A DNA stretch of 60,885 nucleotides. Origin: a virus. The DNA lies in the IMG/VR virus record IMGVR_UViG_3300029319_000040, positions 1 to 60,885 of that record; one strand, 5' to 3'. The position numbers and the translations under genes are program-made. The notes beneath the pieces are model-generated. The model had not been told where the DNA came from. It was given only the letters and a program-made list of their open reading frames with translations, and searched no databases. Below are positions 1-7,482 of the stretch, in pieces (within the stretch, counting starts at the first letter, position 1; each line of letters opens with the position of its first letter).

Positions 1-98
1 GACTGGTCGGCATTTTTTTTGTACTAAGAAAGTACAAAAAATATGGGATTACGTCTGCGTTTTTGTACTTTTTAAAAATCACCTTGACAAGTGTGGGA
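1..98. repeat. Left copy of 98-bp end repeat
   Basis: Bases 1-98 are identical to 60787-60884; the next base differs (c at 99, t at 60885). The repeat holds a perfect hairpin (TTTTTTGTACT, loop AAGAA, AGTACAAAAAA, about 10-36) and the decamer TTACGTCTGC at 49-58. The simplest reading is a circular or circularly permuted genome whose contig overlaps itself; direct terminal repeats are the alternative. Confidence 0.9.
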
Positions 99-337
99 CA
101 TTTTGCATTCGATTTTATTTTTTTCAAAAAATCGTTAGACTGCTCGCCATTTTTTTTGTACTTTGGAAAAAATAACACCTGTATGCGAGCCATTTTCCGG
201 CGAACCCGACCTCCGACCTAATCGCATTACAAGTATATAATACTTTTCTGTCAGCGCATCTTAAACGCTTATATACTATAACTCCAGAAAAAAATAACTA
301 GGGGCAAAAAATTATCGCGTCCGACCCCTAAGTATAT
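99..337. other. Non-coding AT-rich left region
   Basis: I see no supportable gene here. It holds one copy of the end-region repeat (132-162, tcgttagactgctcgccatt followed by T-tract GTACT) and a near-palindromic TATA element AGTATATAATACTT at 232-245. With 60352-60885 it forms the one large gene-free region of the circularised genome, so it is a candidate origin or regulatory region (inference). Confidence 0.5.
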
Positions 338-413
338 TGGGCTGGGGGTATATAATACTTCCGAATGGCCCCCCCGTACCCCATACCAGATGGGCTGGGG
401 GTATATAATACTT
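338..413. repeat. Paired 23-bp direct repeats with TATA element
   Basis: A 23-bp sequence beginning TGGGCTGGGGGTATATAATA occurs at 338-360 and 391-413, with start points 53 bp apart. Both contain GTATATAATACTT, nearly palindromic and close to an archaeal TATA box. A third core lies at 232-245. They may be tandem promoters or factor-binding sites; their direction cannot be fixed because the core is nearly symmetric. Confidence 0.6.
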
Positions 414-420
414 TTGGGCC

Positions 421-606
421 GTTTTGTTATTTTTTTGTACTTTTTTTGTACTTTTTATATACTTTTTTGTCTTTTTTTCTTTTTTTGTATTTTCTTTTTT
501 TGTTATTTTTTTGTCTTTTTTTATTTTTTTGTCCAGTGTTTTTTTTGTACAGTATTTTTTGTCCATATAATTTTTTGTCCAAACAAAAAATTAAAAAAAA
601 GGGAGG
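421..606. repeat. Phased T-tract array, left
   Basis: About a dozen T-tracts of 5-9 bases are each capped by GTAC, GTCC, GTC or similar and spaced mostly 10-12 bp apart. A-tracts in helical phase are known to curve DNA, so curvature is a reasonable inference. The right edge, read on the minus strand just after the stop of the 607-771 gene, is CTCCC followed by eight T's and ATTTTTTG, which would serve as a U-tract terminator for the left minus operon. Confidence 0.55.
585..606 (-). terminator. U-tract terminator after left operon
   Basis: On the minus strand the 607-771 gene is followed at once by a T8 run and a second T6 run, in the style of archaeal U-tract terminators. No strong hairpin precedes it. 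Confidence 0.45.
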
Positions 607-771
607 TTAGTCCTCACCCCCTTCTCCCATACATCTATTGCAGTGGCATTCAGTTCCATGATAATAGTCTGTCGCTTTATCATAGCAAGGTTCGCATCTC
701 CATGAACCGTACACATAATAGTTTTTGGTCTTCTTTCTGCCGCAGTTACTACAAATAGGAGCATTCTTCAT
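607..771 (-). CDS. Small zinc-ribbon protein (54 aa)
   Basis: The ORF has ATG at 771 directly after the TAA of the upstream gene (772-774) and a TAA at 607-609. It has Cys pairs CSNC (7-10) and CEPC (26-29), then CHCNRC (42-47), as expected of a treble-clef or ribbon zinc binder. It ends in GEGGED. It is the last gene of a minus operon and is followed by a U-tract. The function is unknown; a nucleic-acid-binding role is inferred from the fold only. Confidence 0.7.
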   Translation of the reverse strand: MKNAPICSNCGRKKTKNYYVYGSWRCEPCYDKATDYYHGTECHCNRCMGEGGED

Positions 772-969
772 TTACTCAATCACCTCTATCCATCCAAACT
801 CCATGTATAAGTCGCCGTTTTCATCTTCCATTTCTAGTTCAATCCTTTTGAAAAATCTGCCTGTAAATCTACAAGTCCACATTTGAAAGTCACCTACCGC
901 ACCGCGCTCGCACCTATCGCACTCGCACCCGTAAGGAATAACTTGAAGGTCAAAAGTTTCATCAGCCAT
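772..969 (-). CDS. Hypothetical protein (65 aa)
   Basis: ATG follows the upstream TAA directly, and the SD GGAGGTGAT sits in the last codons of the upstream gene, which decides this start. It has a C-x-C-x2-C cluster (15-20) and a later Cys, so it may bind zinc. The C-terminal half is acidic. No recognisable family. Middle gene of the three-gene operon. Confidence 0.6.
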   Translation of the reverse strand: MADETFDLQVIPYGCECDRCERGAVGDFQMWTCRFTGRFFKRIELEMEDENGDLYMEFGWIEVIE

Positions 970-1440
970 TTATTCATCACCTCCGTCGGGTTGTACGGGG
1001 ATGACCTCATCGTTGATTAGGTCATATATTGCATACTGGTCAAATCTTACAGCAACTTCAAACGCATCATCAATATAATGAAGGACTTCAGTGGCATCAA
1101 GCACCAAATCATCACCATCTACCCACGCACCAAAATAAGCGGAAGGACTTTGATATTGAACCCATTGACAAAAGTTTTCAATAATCAAATGAAGTAAATG
1201 GTCATCACATAGTAGATAGTTAGATATTCTCAAATCATCGCCTAGATGTATGGCAACGGCGAAAGCCTGTCTATGTGTTGAAAAATCTTTATTGATAAAC
1301 ATAAATGTATCAGGATTAAACGGGTAGTAATCGATTTTATTATGCAATATCCCAAAAGTACACCCTCCGTTACTCTTGATATGCTCAAGAGCGAGGGGAG
1401 CAGTCAAAATTCGTTCATTGGGGTTGAATGTTTCCTCCAT
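970..1440 (-). CDS. Hypothetical protein (156 aa)
   Basis: First gene of the left minus operon. Its ATG at 1440 lies about 25-30 bp from a TATA box (GTATATAAG at 1466-1474), so the message is probably leaderless. The protein is acidic and mixed alpha/beta, without recognised motifs, and ends in PDGGDE, the codons that carry the SD of the next gene. Function unknown. Confidence 0.65.
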   Translation of the reverse strand: MEETFNPNERILTAPLALEHIKSNGGCTFGILHNKIDYYPFNPDTFMFINKDFSTHRQAFAVAIHLGDDLRISNYLLCDDHLLHLIIENFCQWVQYQSPSAYFGAWVDGDDLVLDATEVLHYIDDAFEVAVRFDQYAIYDLINDEVIPVQPDGGDE

Positions 1441-1463
1441 GATTTACCCTAGGCGCGACGGCT

Positions 1464-1476
1464 TATATACCTTTTC
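1464..1476 (-). promoter_or_regulatory. TATA promoter of left operon
   Basis: GGTATATAAGCC on the minus strand ends about 25 bp before the ATG at 1440, which fits leaderless transcription. A second TATA-like GCATATAAACA lies at about 1488-1498. Confidence 0.55.
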
Positions 1477-1507
1477 ATGATGAAAATGTTTATATGCTAT
1501 CGTTTTT

Positions 1508-1672
1508 TAGATGGTATCATGTAAGTTTTTTATGTCCGTTTTTTGTCTTTTTTTTGTACATTTTTTGTATGTTTTTTATACTTTTTTTGTCTGTGTTTTA
1601 TTTTTTTTTGTCCAATATTTTTTGTCTTTTTTTGTCCATATAATACACTGTAATATTTTTTGTCCATTAAAA
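1508..1672. repeat. Phased T-tract array, second copy
   Basis: T6-T9 tracts capped by GTCC, GTC, GTAC or GTAT are repeated about every 10-13 bp. The composition matches the array at 421-606. It fills the gap between a terminator (1660-1708) and a promoter (about 1470). The open frames across it are low-complexity and unlikely to be genes. Confidence 0.55.
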
Positions 1673-1708
1673 AAAATGCAAAAAAAATATGGGGGCCGAA
1701 GCCCCCAT
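1660..1708 (-). terminator. Hairpin + U-tract terminator with UUCG loop
   Basis: Read on the minus strand, an 8-bp stem ATGGGGGC/GCCCCCAT (1689-1708) closes a TTCG tetraloop and is followed by ATATTTTTTTT, GCA and a second T8. This is the classical form of an intrinsic terminator and is notable in an archaeal virus. It lies about 95 bp beyond the stop of the 1803-2132 gene. Confidence 0.8.
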
Positions 1709-1802
1709 GCGCCCGAAGACGACTTTGGCTCTCATTTTGATTCGCGGGTTTCAACTTCTTACTATCCTCCTATTTTGGTCATTCATTCAATACCCTTATT
1801 CC
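1709..1802. other. Short 3' untranslated stretch
   Basis: No gene seen between the stop codon at 1803 and the terminator hairpin at 1708. It probably forms the 3' untranslated end of the minus transcript. Confidence 0.4.
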
Positions 1803-2132
1803 TTATGCTAAGTACATATTCATGTCGTCAGAAGTAAGAGTTTTGATTTCTTCACCCCACCATACCTTACGGGCTACCATGTTAAGAGCCACAGGATTTT
1901 GAAGTATTATTGAAAAAGCATTTGCAGCACTTCCTAGAGAGCCAATTGCTCCAGTTGTTACACCTGCTAATATCAACGCCTCCATCAACTTCTGTGCTGC
2001 TCTTACGCTGCCTGATGGGTAAGGTTCGTCTAGCAATTTAACGGCTGTTTCAACTGCTTCATTTAATTCTGAAACATTCTTAGCGTTCATCTGCCAATCC
2101 CTTCTTACGATTTTATCATTTGAGTTAGTCAT
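1803..2132 (-). CDS. Hypothetical protein (109 aa)
   Basis: Start ATG at 2132 overlaps the upstream TAA by one base (TAATG). The middle (about 50-90) is hydrophobic and Gly/Ala-rich (LILAGVTTGAIGSLGSAANA), perhaps a membrane hairpin or amphipathic segment. No family recognised. Last gene before the hairpin terminator. Confidence 0.6.
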   Translation of the reverse strand: MTNSNDKIVRRDWQMNAKNVSELNEAVETAVKLLDEPYPSGSVRAAQKLMEALILAGVTTGAIGSLGSAANAFSIILQNPVALNMVARKVWWGEEIKTLTSDDMNMYLA

Positions 2133-2584
2133 TATTCATCACCTCCTTGGTCCGGCGACTCCGGCTCATCGGTTTGATATTTCAAAGGTAAATCACATTC
2201 TGAACAGTATTTGTAAGTATAACCATCATCGGCCATTTCTTCATAAGAATCAAGGCATTCATCACAGTTGCATTCATCTCGATACATACTCCATTTCAAA
2301 CGTGCATACTCATCAAGAAGAGAATCAATATCATGGGTTTCCTCATAGTAAATATCTATGTGATAAACACATGGCTCATATTCACCCATATTCTCAACAC
2401 ATAGTCTAATATTACCACCTAAAGGCCACACTCGTTCATATTGTTCGGTTGACTCATTCAAAATATCTTGAACTACATCGTGTTGAATCTCAGGATTTCC
2501 CCACATACTAACCGAAATAATCTCATGACCCTCAAAGTTATGGGAAAGGAAATGAAGGGCCGAAGCCCCGTCATACTTCTCCAT
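2132..2584 (-). CDS. Acidic zinc-ribbon-like protein (150 aa)
   Basis: Acidic protein whose last third carries CNCDEC and CSEC, a plausible four-Cys zinc site. It ends DQGGDE, encoding the SD of the next gene. ATG at 2584 follows the TAA of the upstream gene. A UUCG mini-hairpin (GGGC/GCCC, 2557-2568) lies near the 5' end of the coding sequence. Function unknown. Confidence 0.6.
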   Translation of the reverse strand: MEKYDGASALHFLSHNFEGHEIISVSMWGNPEIQHDVVQDILNESTEQYERVWPLGGNIRLCVENMGEYEPCVYHIDIYYEETHDIDSLLDEYARLKWSMYRDECNCDECLDSYEEMADDGYTYKYCSECDLPLKYQTDEPESPDQGGDE

Positions 2585-3436
2585 TTATTGCTCACCCCCT
2601 TGACTTCGATAGTTGAAGTAATCGCGGGTAACGAATACCTTGACAGGAGTGCAATAGATACCGCTCTCATTGAAGTTCTTGCCAATGTACTGCTCAACCT
2701 TAGCACCTTCAATGAAGAAGGTCATCTGCTTGCAGTCGGTCCACTGAGTGCCTCTATATGCTTGACCTGCCTTAGTGCGTTGCTTCCCCTTTTGGAACTC
2801 AACACGGCCAATAGAAAAGTAAGGGCGACCGTAACCGTCTAGGGCTAGAATGATGTGCTGGGCGTGTCGGGTGTGGTTTCTTGTAGATTCACGAAGTACG
2901 ACTTCATGAACACCCTCATCAAGCATTGAGCCACATGAACGGCATATGATTGAATTCAATGGAAATGTAGTACCACAAGAGCATAAGAAACGCTCTGAAT
3001 AGTGAAGCCCTTTGTCTAGGTTGGAAGTATGAACACCACTTCGACCACGTTGGTTCATGTCACTCATACCGCTAACCCTGTAAGGTGCTTCCCTAACTAC
3101 TCGGTTCTTATTGTCATCACCATGAGCCACAACACCAAAAGCGGAAGGATGCAACTCATTGAATTTCTGTGAACCCTTGATAGTATCTGAATCAATTACT
3201 GTGACACTAATGTCATTCAACTTGTTAATAACTGTCTTGATTCGCTGTCGTGGGCTGTAATCAATAACCCGACTTCTAGCAACTTGGCGAAGTGTCAAGA
3301 ACTCGGTTTTTTCGGTAACTTCTCCAAGAGTCTCAAGAATAGTCTCTCCAAGGACTTGAAGGTTTGAGTTAGGGGTGACCTCGTTCAACCCTGTGGCATT
3401 CGTTATCATATTCACTAATACGTTTTTACCTCGCAT
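2585..3436 (-). CDS. Zinc-finger protein of unknown function (283 aa)
   Basis: Four cysteines in two CxxC-type pairs (SCGTTF and CRSCGS) form a zinc ribbon in the middle; the rest is unrecognised. I prefer the ATG at 3436: the frame stays open 29 codons further to a TTG at 3523, but that stretch holds a clear TATA box (AGTTATATACT, 3457-3467) about 25 bp before the ATG, which implies a leaderless start. A second TATA at about 3550 could serve the longer form. It ends QGGEQ. It lies downstream of TerL in the same orientation, so a packaging or virion role is possible but unproven. Confidence 0.6.
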   Translation of the reverse strand: MRGKNVLVNMITNATGLNEVTPNSNLQVLGETILETLGEVTEKTEFLTLRQVARSRVIDYSPRQRIKTVINKLNDISVTVIDSDTIKGSQKFNELHPSAFGVVAHGDDNKNRVVREAPYRVSGMSDMNQRGRSGVHTSNLDKGLHYSERFLCSCGTTFPLNSIICRSCGSMLDEGVHEVVLRESTRNHTRHAQHIILALDGYGRPYFSIGRVEFQKGKQRTKAGQAYRGTQWTDCKQMTFFIEGAKVEQYIGKNFNESGIYCTPVKVFVTRDYFNYRSQGGEQ

Positions 3437-3456
3437 GATGTACCATTTTCTTATGT

Positions 3457-3467
3457 AGTATATAACT
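3457..3467 (-). promoter_or_regulatory. TATA promoter inside the longer ORF
   Basis: AGTTATATACT on the minus strand lies 21-31 bp before the ATG at 3436. Its position argues that the longer open frame upstream is not translated. Confidence 0.5.
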
Positions 3468-3545
3468 ATTTCCTGCCAAAAATCTGAAAGTCGCCACCTG
3501 TACATATGCTTAGTGCCACTCAAAATTTTTTACAAAATTTTTGAA

Positions 3546-3557
3546 ACCAAGTATTTA
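3546..3557 (-). promoter_or_regulatory. TATA box overlapping TerL stop codon
   Basis: The TAA stop of TerL lies inside GTATAAATACTT on the minus strand, a good archaeal TATA element. It would start transcription near 3525, upstream of the zinc-finger gene. Confidence 0.4.
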
Positions 3558-5063
3558 TACTCTACGTCGTCTTGTAACTCCGCCTATACCAGAACTACCG
3601 CGTCTTGGCAACGTATTTTTCTTGCTACCGCCTATCCACTCGCCGCCGGATAGAGAACCCATCGCAACGGCTATGTTACCTGTTGGAATCTGTAACTGGT
3701 CTACTGCGTGTGCAAATGCCATCGCCGCGTCGTTGTGCTTGCCCAAGTCTACAATGTTGCCCTCGCGCCACGCATGACTCTCTAATTCTTGAAGCAAAAT
3801 ATTTACTATACGTCTTGTTTCGTCATCACCATAAGGAAACATTATTTTTTCACGCTCAAACCAAACTCGCAGTCTATTCATCAGACCTTGCTTCAACACG
3901 CGATTACTAACGCGACTTTTGCGATAATCTATCGTAGCACCTTTTTGTGCCAGCAAACTTTCGTACAACTGCTGAAAACCCACATCTTCTGCTGCTAACG
4001 GTGCATTACCATATCTTTTTACCATGTCAATCAAAACATCAGCCTGTTTATCTGGTGGGAAGTCATTACGTCGCCACATATTTACAAAATGTACAAAGCC
4101 CTCGGAGTCTTGACGTACCACCACAATTACCGAATAGTCACGACCCAAACCATGTGCGGGGTCAAAACCAATAACATAACGAGAGTTGTGTATTTTTTCT
4201 GCCTCAAGCAAACCGTTCATGTTTAAGTTCTTACGAATAAGCATACGTGGGTACACGGCTGCTTCGTCATCTACAACTCTACACAGATACTCTTGTACAA
4301 AAGATAACTCGCCCATAGCCTGTTTTTGTTCTAATAAAAACTCAATAGGTCTATATTCAGGCCACAACTCTTGTGCTGGATTATTTTCTGCATCTTCTTT
4401 CCACTCATCCCAATTTTTGATAGCAGACCATGTACCAGATTTCCATGCGTCATTTTCTAACATCTCAGTATGATAAAGGTCATTCATGCTCATAGGAGTA
4501 CCAACCACATAAATGCTAGTACCGGGACTCAACATCGGCGTAATTTTTTTACGAAACCAGTCACGGGTAACACCGGGGTTCAAATCACCCATGTCATCTA
4601 GTACGTCATCGAATGCGACTGCCGCAGGGTGTTCACCACGAATAGCAGAGCCTACGCTAGTAGCACGAATCCATGCGCCGTTAGTAAAGCGTAGTTCTAA
4701 CTTGTTACCTCTACGTGGGTCAAGATACCTACTAAGTTCGGGATGCCTCTTCATATCTTCTCGTATTTCTTCAAGACGACGTATAGCCAAATCTTTACTA
4801 GCAGAAAATAACCAAATAGTAAAAGGTTTTTCACGCCATCTTTCAAATAAACATTGGTGTAGTAACTTTACTCTAAGAGTTGTAGATTTACTATGGTCCC
4901 TTGGCGCAATAATGCAAACCCGGTGAACTTGCGCTCCTTCTCTTTTACTGTACATATCCATCCATTCTCCAATGTGGTCGCCCCATGTGTAGCCCAACCA
5001 CTTGTAAAAATACTCAATACTACTTTTACTGCGAGCCATAGCAAAAGCGGAGTTATTAGACAT
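3555..5063 (-). CDS. terL: Terminase large subunit
   Basis: DNA-packaging motor ATPase/nuclease (502 aa). Residues 53-61 (APRDHSKST) are a variant Walker A, 148-154 (AVAFDDV) resemble Walker B, and VVGTP at 186-190 fits the coupling motif. The C-terminal RNase H-like nuclease shows D301 (GFDPAHG), D360 (AAEDVG) and D445 (KHNDAA). The ATG at 5063 is preferred because it has AGGTG upstream and does not overlap the microprotein ending at 5072; a start at 5111 is also open. It ends in an Arg-rich tail. It lies apart from the portal and capsid genes and on the other strand. Confidence 0.92.
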   Translation of the reverse strand: MSNNSAFAMARSKSSIEYFYKWLGYTWGDHIGEWMDMYSKREGAQVHRVCIIAPRDHSKSTTLRVKLLHQCLFERWREKPFTIWLFSASKDLAIRRLEEIREDMKRHPELSRYLDPRRGNKLELRFTNGAWIRATSVGSAIRGEHPAAVAFDDVLDDMGDLNPGVTRDWFRKKITPMLSPGTSIYVVGTPMSMNDLYHTEMLENDAWKSGTWSAIKNWDEWKEDAENNPAQELWPEYRPIEFLLEQKQAMGELSFVQEYLCRVVDDEAAVYPRMLIRKNLNMNGLLEAEKIHNSRYVIGFDPAHGLGRDYSVIVVVRQDSEGFVHFVNMWRRNDFPPDKQADVLIDMVKRYGNAPLAAEDVGFQQLYESLLAQKGATIDYRKSRVSNRVLKQGLMNRLRVWFEREKIMFPYGDDETRRIVNILLQELESHAWREGNIVDLGKHNDAAMAFAHAVDQLQIPTGNIAVAMGSLSGGEWIGGSKKNTLPRRGSSGIGGVTRRRRV

Positions 5064-5071
5064 AAAAGCAC

Positions 5072-5191
5072 CTATCTTGGCCCAAGAGCCTTTTCGCCAC
5101 AATAAGGACATATTCGTTTTAATGCTTTGGCGCGTATCATTCTATCTGCTGCCCAACCACAAGAGCGACATACAACTGCTTCCCATTCCAT
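5072..5191 (-). CDS. Zinc-ribbon microprotein (39 aa)
   Basis: CRSC (9-12) and CPYC (29-32) are two CxxC knuckles about 17 residues apart, a typical zinc ribbon, with a basic stretch between them. Its ATG overlaps the stop of the next microprotein upstream (TGATG). Stop at 5072, just before TerL. The conserved Cys spacing and overlap chain support a real gene. Confidence 0.65.
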   Translation of the reverse strand: MEWEAVVCRSCGWAADRMIRAKALKRICPYCGEKALGPR

Positions 5192-5325
5192 CAGTATCTT
5201 CTCCCTAGTTGAAATCTAACACAATCTTTGACACATTCAAAGCAAACAACCTTTTCATCAATCCACATTACTTCACGAAAGTAAATACTACATAAAGAAC
5301 ATTGAAATTGTTGAAAATCATTCAT
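5191..5325 (-). CDS. Zinc-ribbon microprotein (44 aa)
   Basis: CSLC (9-12) and CFEC (28-31), followed by C35, suggest a zinc ribbon. ATG at 5325 overlaps the end of the upstream microprotein by 8 bases and the stop overlaps the next ATG by one. Function unknown. Confidence 0.65.
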   Translation of the reverse strand: MNDFQQFQCSLCSIYFREVMWIDEKVVCFECVKDCVRFQLGRRY

Positions 5326-5455
5326 TTCGTACCACCCTCATATATCCACAGTATATTCTTTTACCTTCTTTGTAAACTATACATTTAGTATCGCAAAGCA
5401 CCTTTTCTTTGCCGCAACTATTACATCGGCGTAATTTAGGACTTTTACTCTTCAT
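5318..5455 (-). CDS. Basic Cys-rich microprotein (45 aa)
   Basis: CNSC (11-14), C21, C25 and C36 with a Lys/Arg-rich N-terminus. ATG at 5455 overlaps the end of the phosphoesterase gene by 11 bases. First of three overlapping Cys-rich microproteins that lead into TerL; a nucleic-acid-binding role is an inference. Confidence 0.6.
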   Translation of the reverse strand: MKSKSPKLRRCNSCGKEKVLCDTKCIVYKEGKRIYCGYMRVVRNE

Positions 5456-6923
5456 TTTCCATCACCGGAGCATACAAACTCCCAACTAATCCTTGTTCGC
5501 AATCAATAATGTGAGCGCACAGACCGGGACGAGAACGATAGCCGTGTCGTGCATGATACCTGTCTGTACCTGCTAGACTTGGCAACTGTACTACAAACGC
5601 ACCATTACTTTCAGTCAAAGACCTATGATGTAGATGTCCGTGAAACCATACGTGGTTTTCACAAAGACCCCACTCTTTACGTTGCTCTTGCGCCATCAAA
5701 CTAGGAAGTCTATCCGGCTTGATAGAATCACCATGAGTAAAGCCCAACAGATTTTCCTTCCAAACAATATACTGGCGTGTGTTGGCGTTGATAACTACAT
5801 CCACATCTTCTGCATTTTCATATACCGCGCTAAGATACATCATAAGTGCTAGACTGCTCATACGGTCATGGTTGCCCGGCATAAAGACTACTTGTATAGG
5901 AGCAACTGCTCTTAGCATCTCAATATGCTCACGGGCCATTTCGCAACCACTCATCATGATTTGACCCGGACTACCAGCAACGTCTTGCGGTGTACCCTTT
6001 GTTGTTGTAGCAAAGTCAGTGTCAATGTGAAACCAATCGCTACCTGTCGGAACAATAATCTTTTCAGGTTGACCCGGCAACCTACCAATTAGATTTTGTG
6101 TTTTAGAAATCAAGCGACTGCGAGCAACACCAAAGTCATATGCTTCTCCTGTCTCATCTTCCCAACCATATTTACCCCAATGAAAATCAGTAGGGGATAT
6201 AACCGCTACATATTCACTGATAGGAGTTTCTAACTTGATTGGTTTGTACCTAGCAGAAAAATCTACATCTGCCAAAAGACTACGGAACTCATTTAACAAG
6301 TAGTAGTCTAATTCGTTGAATGCCTCTGCATCTTTTTTCATTTGACGCATCATCTTCGCTTCTGCCTTTTTCATAAAACCCATACGCTGTTTTTCAATAA
6401 TGTCATCTATCATATCATCTACATTACGAGTAAGCATATCTTCGTCAGTGTATGGGTCCATTTCATGCTTCCACTTATGCACCTTTACGTATTCAGAAAT
6501 CCACTGTCGAGGAAATCCAAACTTTAGAGCCATTTGACTGATTGTGTAACCTTTTCCTGTAAAATCACTGTAAGCATTTTTCATCATACGGTGTGTGTCG
6601 CCATCGACTACTACCATACTACCTGTCATTTTCAATGACGTAATGTATCTATCATTGTGTTTATCGTAGTAATAATCTTCGCCACTTAGCCATCCATCTT
6701 CTTCGTCAGCAAATTCAGCAGGTTTTGGTAAAGACTCAAGATTATTTGTTTTCATGTATCTATTTATGTTCATTCTCCAAGCGGCTTCGTTACCTTGTTT
6801 TTCATCAACCTTAGACAAAAATCTAGCAAACTCAGCAATATTGTGCCAACCGTTGTTTATGTATTTTTGAATTAGTTCAGCAATATAAACTGCGCGTACC
6901 TTGACGCCCGTTTTACCTGTCAT
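5445..6923 (-). CDS. HTH + calcineurin-like metallophosphoesterase
   Basis: 492 aa. The N-terminal half contains a helix-turn-helix-like segment (TISQMALKFGFPRQWISEYV, about 125-145). The C-terminal half carries metallophosphatase motifs in order: PTDFHW (about 240), GSDWFH, GNHDR (about 350), THGD and HGHLHH (about 428). The usual GDxxD reads GSDWFHID. The family hydrolyses phosphoesters with two metals. An HTH part beside TerL could mean a terminase small-subunit-like or DNA-recognition role (inference). The ATG at 6923 is preferred over a TTG at 6932. Confidence 0.8.
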   Translation of the reverse strand: MTGKTGVKVRAVYIAELIQKYINNGWHNIAEFARFLSKVDEKQGNEAAWRMNINRYMKTNNLESLPKPAEFADEEDGWLSGEDYYYDKHNDRYITSLKMTGSMVVVDGDTHRMMKNAYSDFTGKGYTISQMALKFGFPRQWISEYVKVHKWKHEMDPYTDEDMLTRNVDDMIDDIIEKQRMGFMKKAEAKMMRQMKKDAEAFNELDYYLLNEFRSLLADVDFSARYKPIKLETPISEYVAVISPTDFHWGKYGWEDETGEAYDFGVARSRLISKTQNLIGRLPGQPEKIIVPTGSDWFHIDTDFATTTKGTPQDVAGSPGQIMMSGCEMAREHIEMLRAVAPIQVVFMPGNHDRMSSLALMMYLSAVYENAEDVDVVINANTRQYIVWKENLLGFTHGDSIKPDRLPSLMAQEQRKEWGLCENHVWFHGHLHHRSLTESNGAFVVQLPSLAGTDRYHARHGYRSRPGLCAHIIDCEQGLVGSLYAPVMENEE

Positions 6924-7215
6924 AAAACACAATGAGTTATGTTACTTAATAAAGGGATGGGGTCAGTCTATTGTTTTTATAGTTTTTGTAACCCACTGAA
7001 AGAAATAACAAATAGACGTAAAGCCTAAATACACAATTCTTTTTTTTCTTCTTTAATGTCTTTAGGGTTCTTCCTAATTTTCTTAAACATCTTTGAAACA
7101 AAAAAACAATTAAAAAAACCAGCAGACGTAAAGGCATTAATTTTTTCAGAAGAAAATTGAAAGAATAAAAACAATTCATGCAAACCTTGATTGGAAACTT
7201 AAATAATTACTAAAT
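6924..7215. promoter_or_regulatory. Divergent intergenic region
   Basis: About 290 bp between the minus packaging operon and the plus late module; the open frame across it is low-complexity. TTTATTAA at about 6947-6955 could be the minus TATA box. The decamer AGACGTAAAG occurs at 7014-7023 and 7124-7133. The longer form GCAGACGTAA at 7122-7131 also occurs, inverted, in the end repeat (49-58). These are candidate operator sites. Confidence 0.4.
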
Positions 7216-7482
7216 ATGAAAATAAATGCTTTAGACCTACCGGCATTGTGGTCTGCTCTCAAAGGCAAAGAAGATTTTCAAATGTGTTACGATGAAGCAC
7301 AAACCGCTTGTTTAGATGTACCCGGCTACGTCAACAGTAGTATAGTTCTTATTGCTATTTTTGCCGAAGCACTGTTCTTTATTTTTTTGTTTATATCTAC
7401 GCGGGTAATGTTAAAACATCGTAAAAAGACTCGTAAGGACAATGGAGCCAAGCGAGGGCAGGGCCATAATAGAGAGGCTTGA
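7216..7482 (+). CDS. Single-pass membrane protein (88 aa)
   Basis: One strong transmembrane helix (about 43-66, VLIAIFAEALFFIFLFIS) is followed by a very basic C-terminal tail, which suggests N-out/C-in topology. It is the first gene of the plus late module and overlaps the next gene by 41 bases. A holin-like or lysis role is possible from position and size, but there is no specific motif. Confidence 0.6.
   Translation: MKINALDLPALWSALKGKEDFQMCYDEAQTACLDVPGYVNSSIVLIAIFAEALFFIFLFISTRVMLKHRKKTRKDNGAKRGQGHNREA

Noticed and set aside
312-566. 84-codon Lys-rich minus-strand ORF
   Set aside because: Low-complexity product of the T-tract array (KKTKK); no SD, and a repeat explains it.
365-758. Two plus-strand Phe-rich ORFs
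   Set aside because: Poly-T translates as Phe/Leu; they overlap each other and the real zinc-ribbon gene at 607-771.
1511-1837. ORFs over the second T-tract array
   Set aside because: Composed of the repeat; they cross the terminator hairpin.
2468-2842. Antisense ORFs within 2132-3523
   Set aside because: They mirror the codons of the real minus genes, which show overlap junctions and SDs.
6946-7179. 77-codon minus ORF in the divergent region
   Set aside because: Low-complexity and would overlap the promoter of the phosphoesterase gene; no SD.
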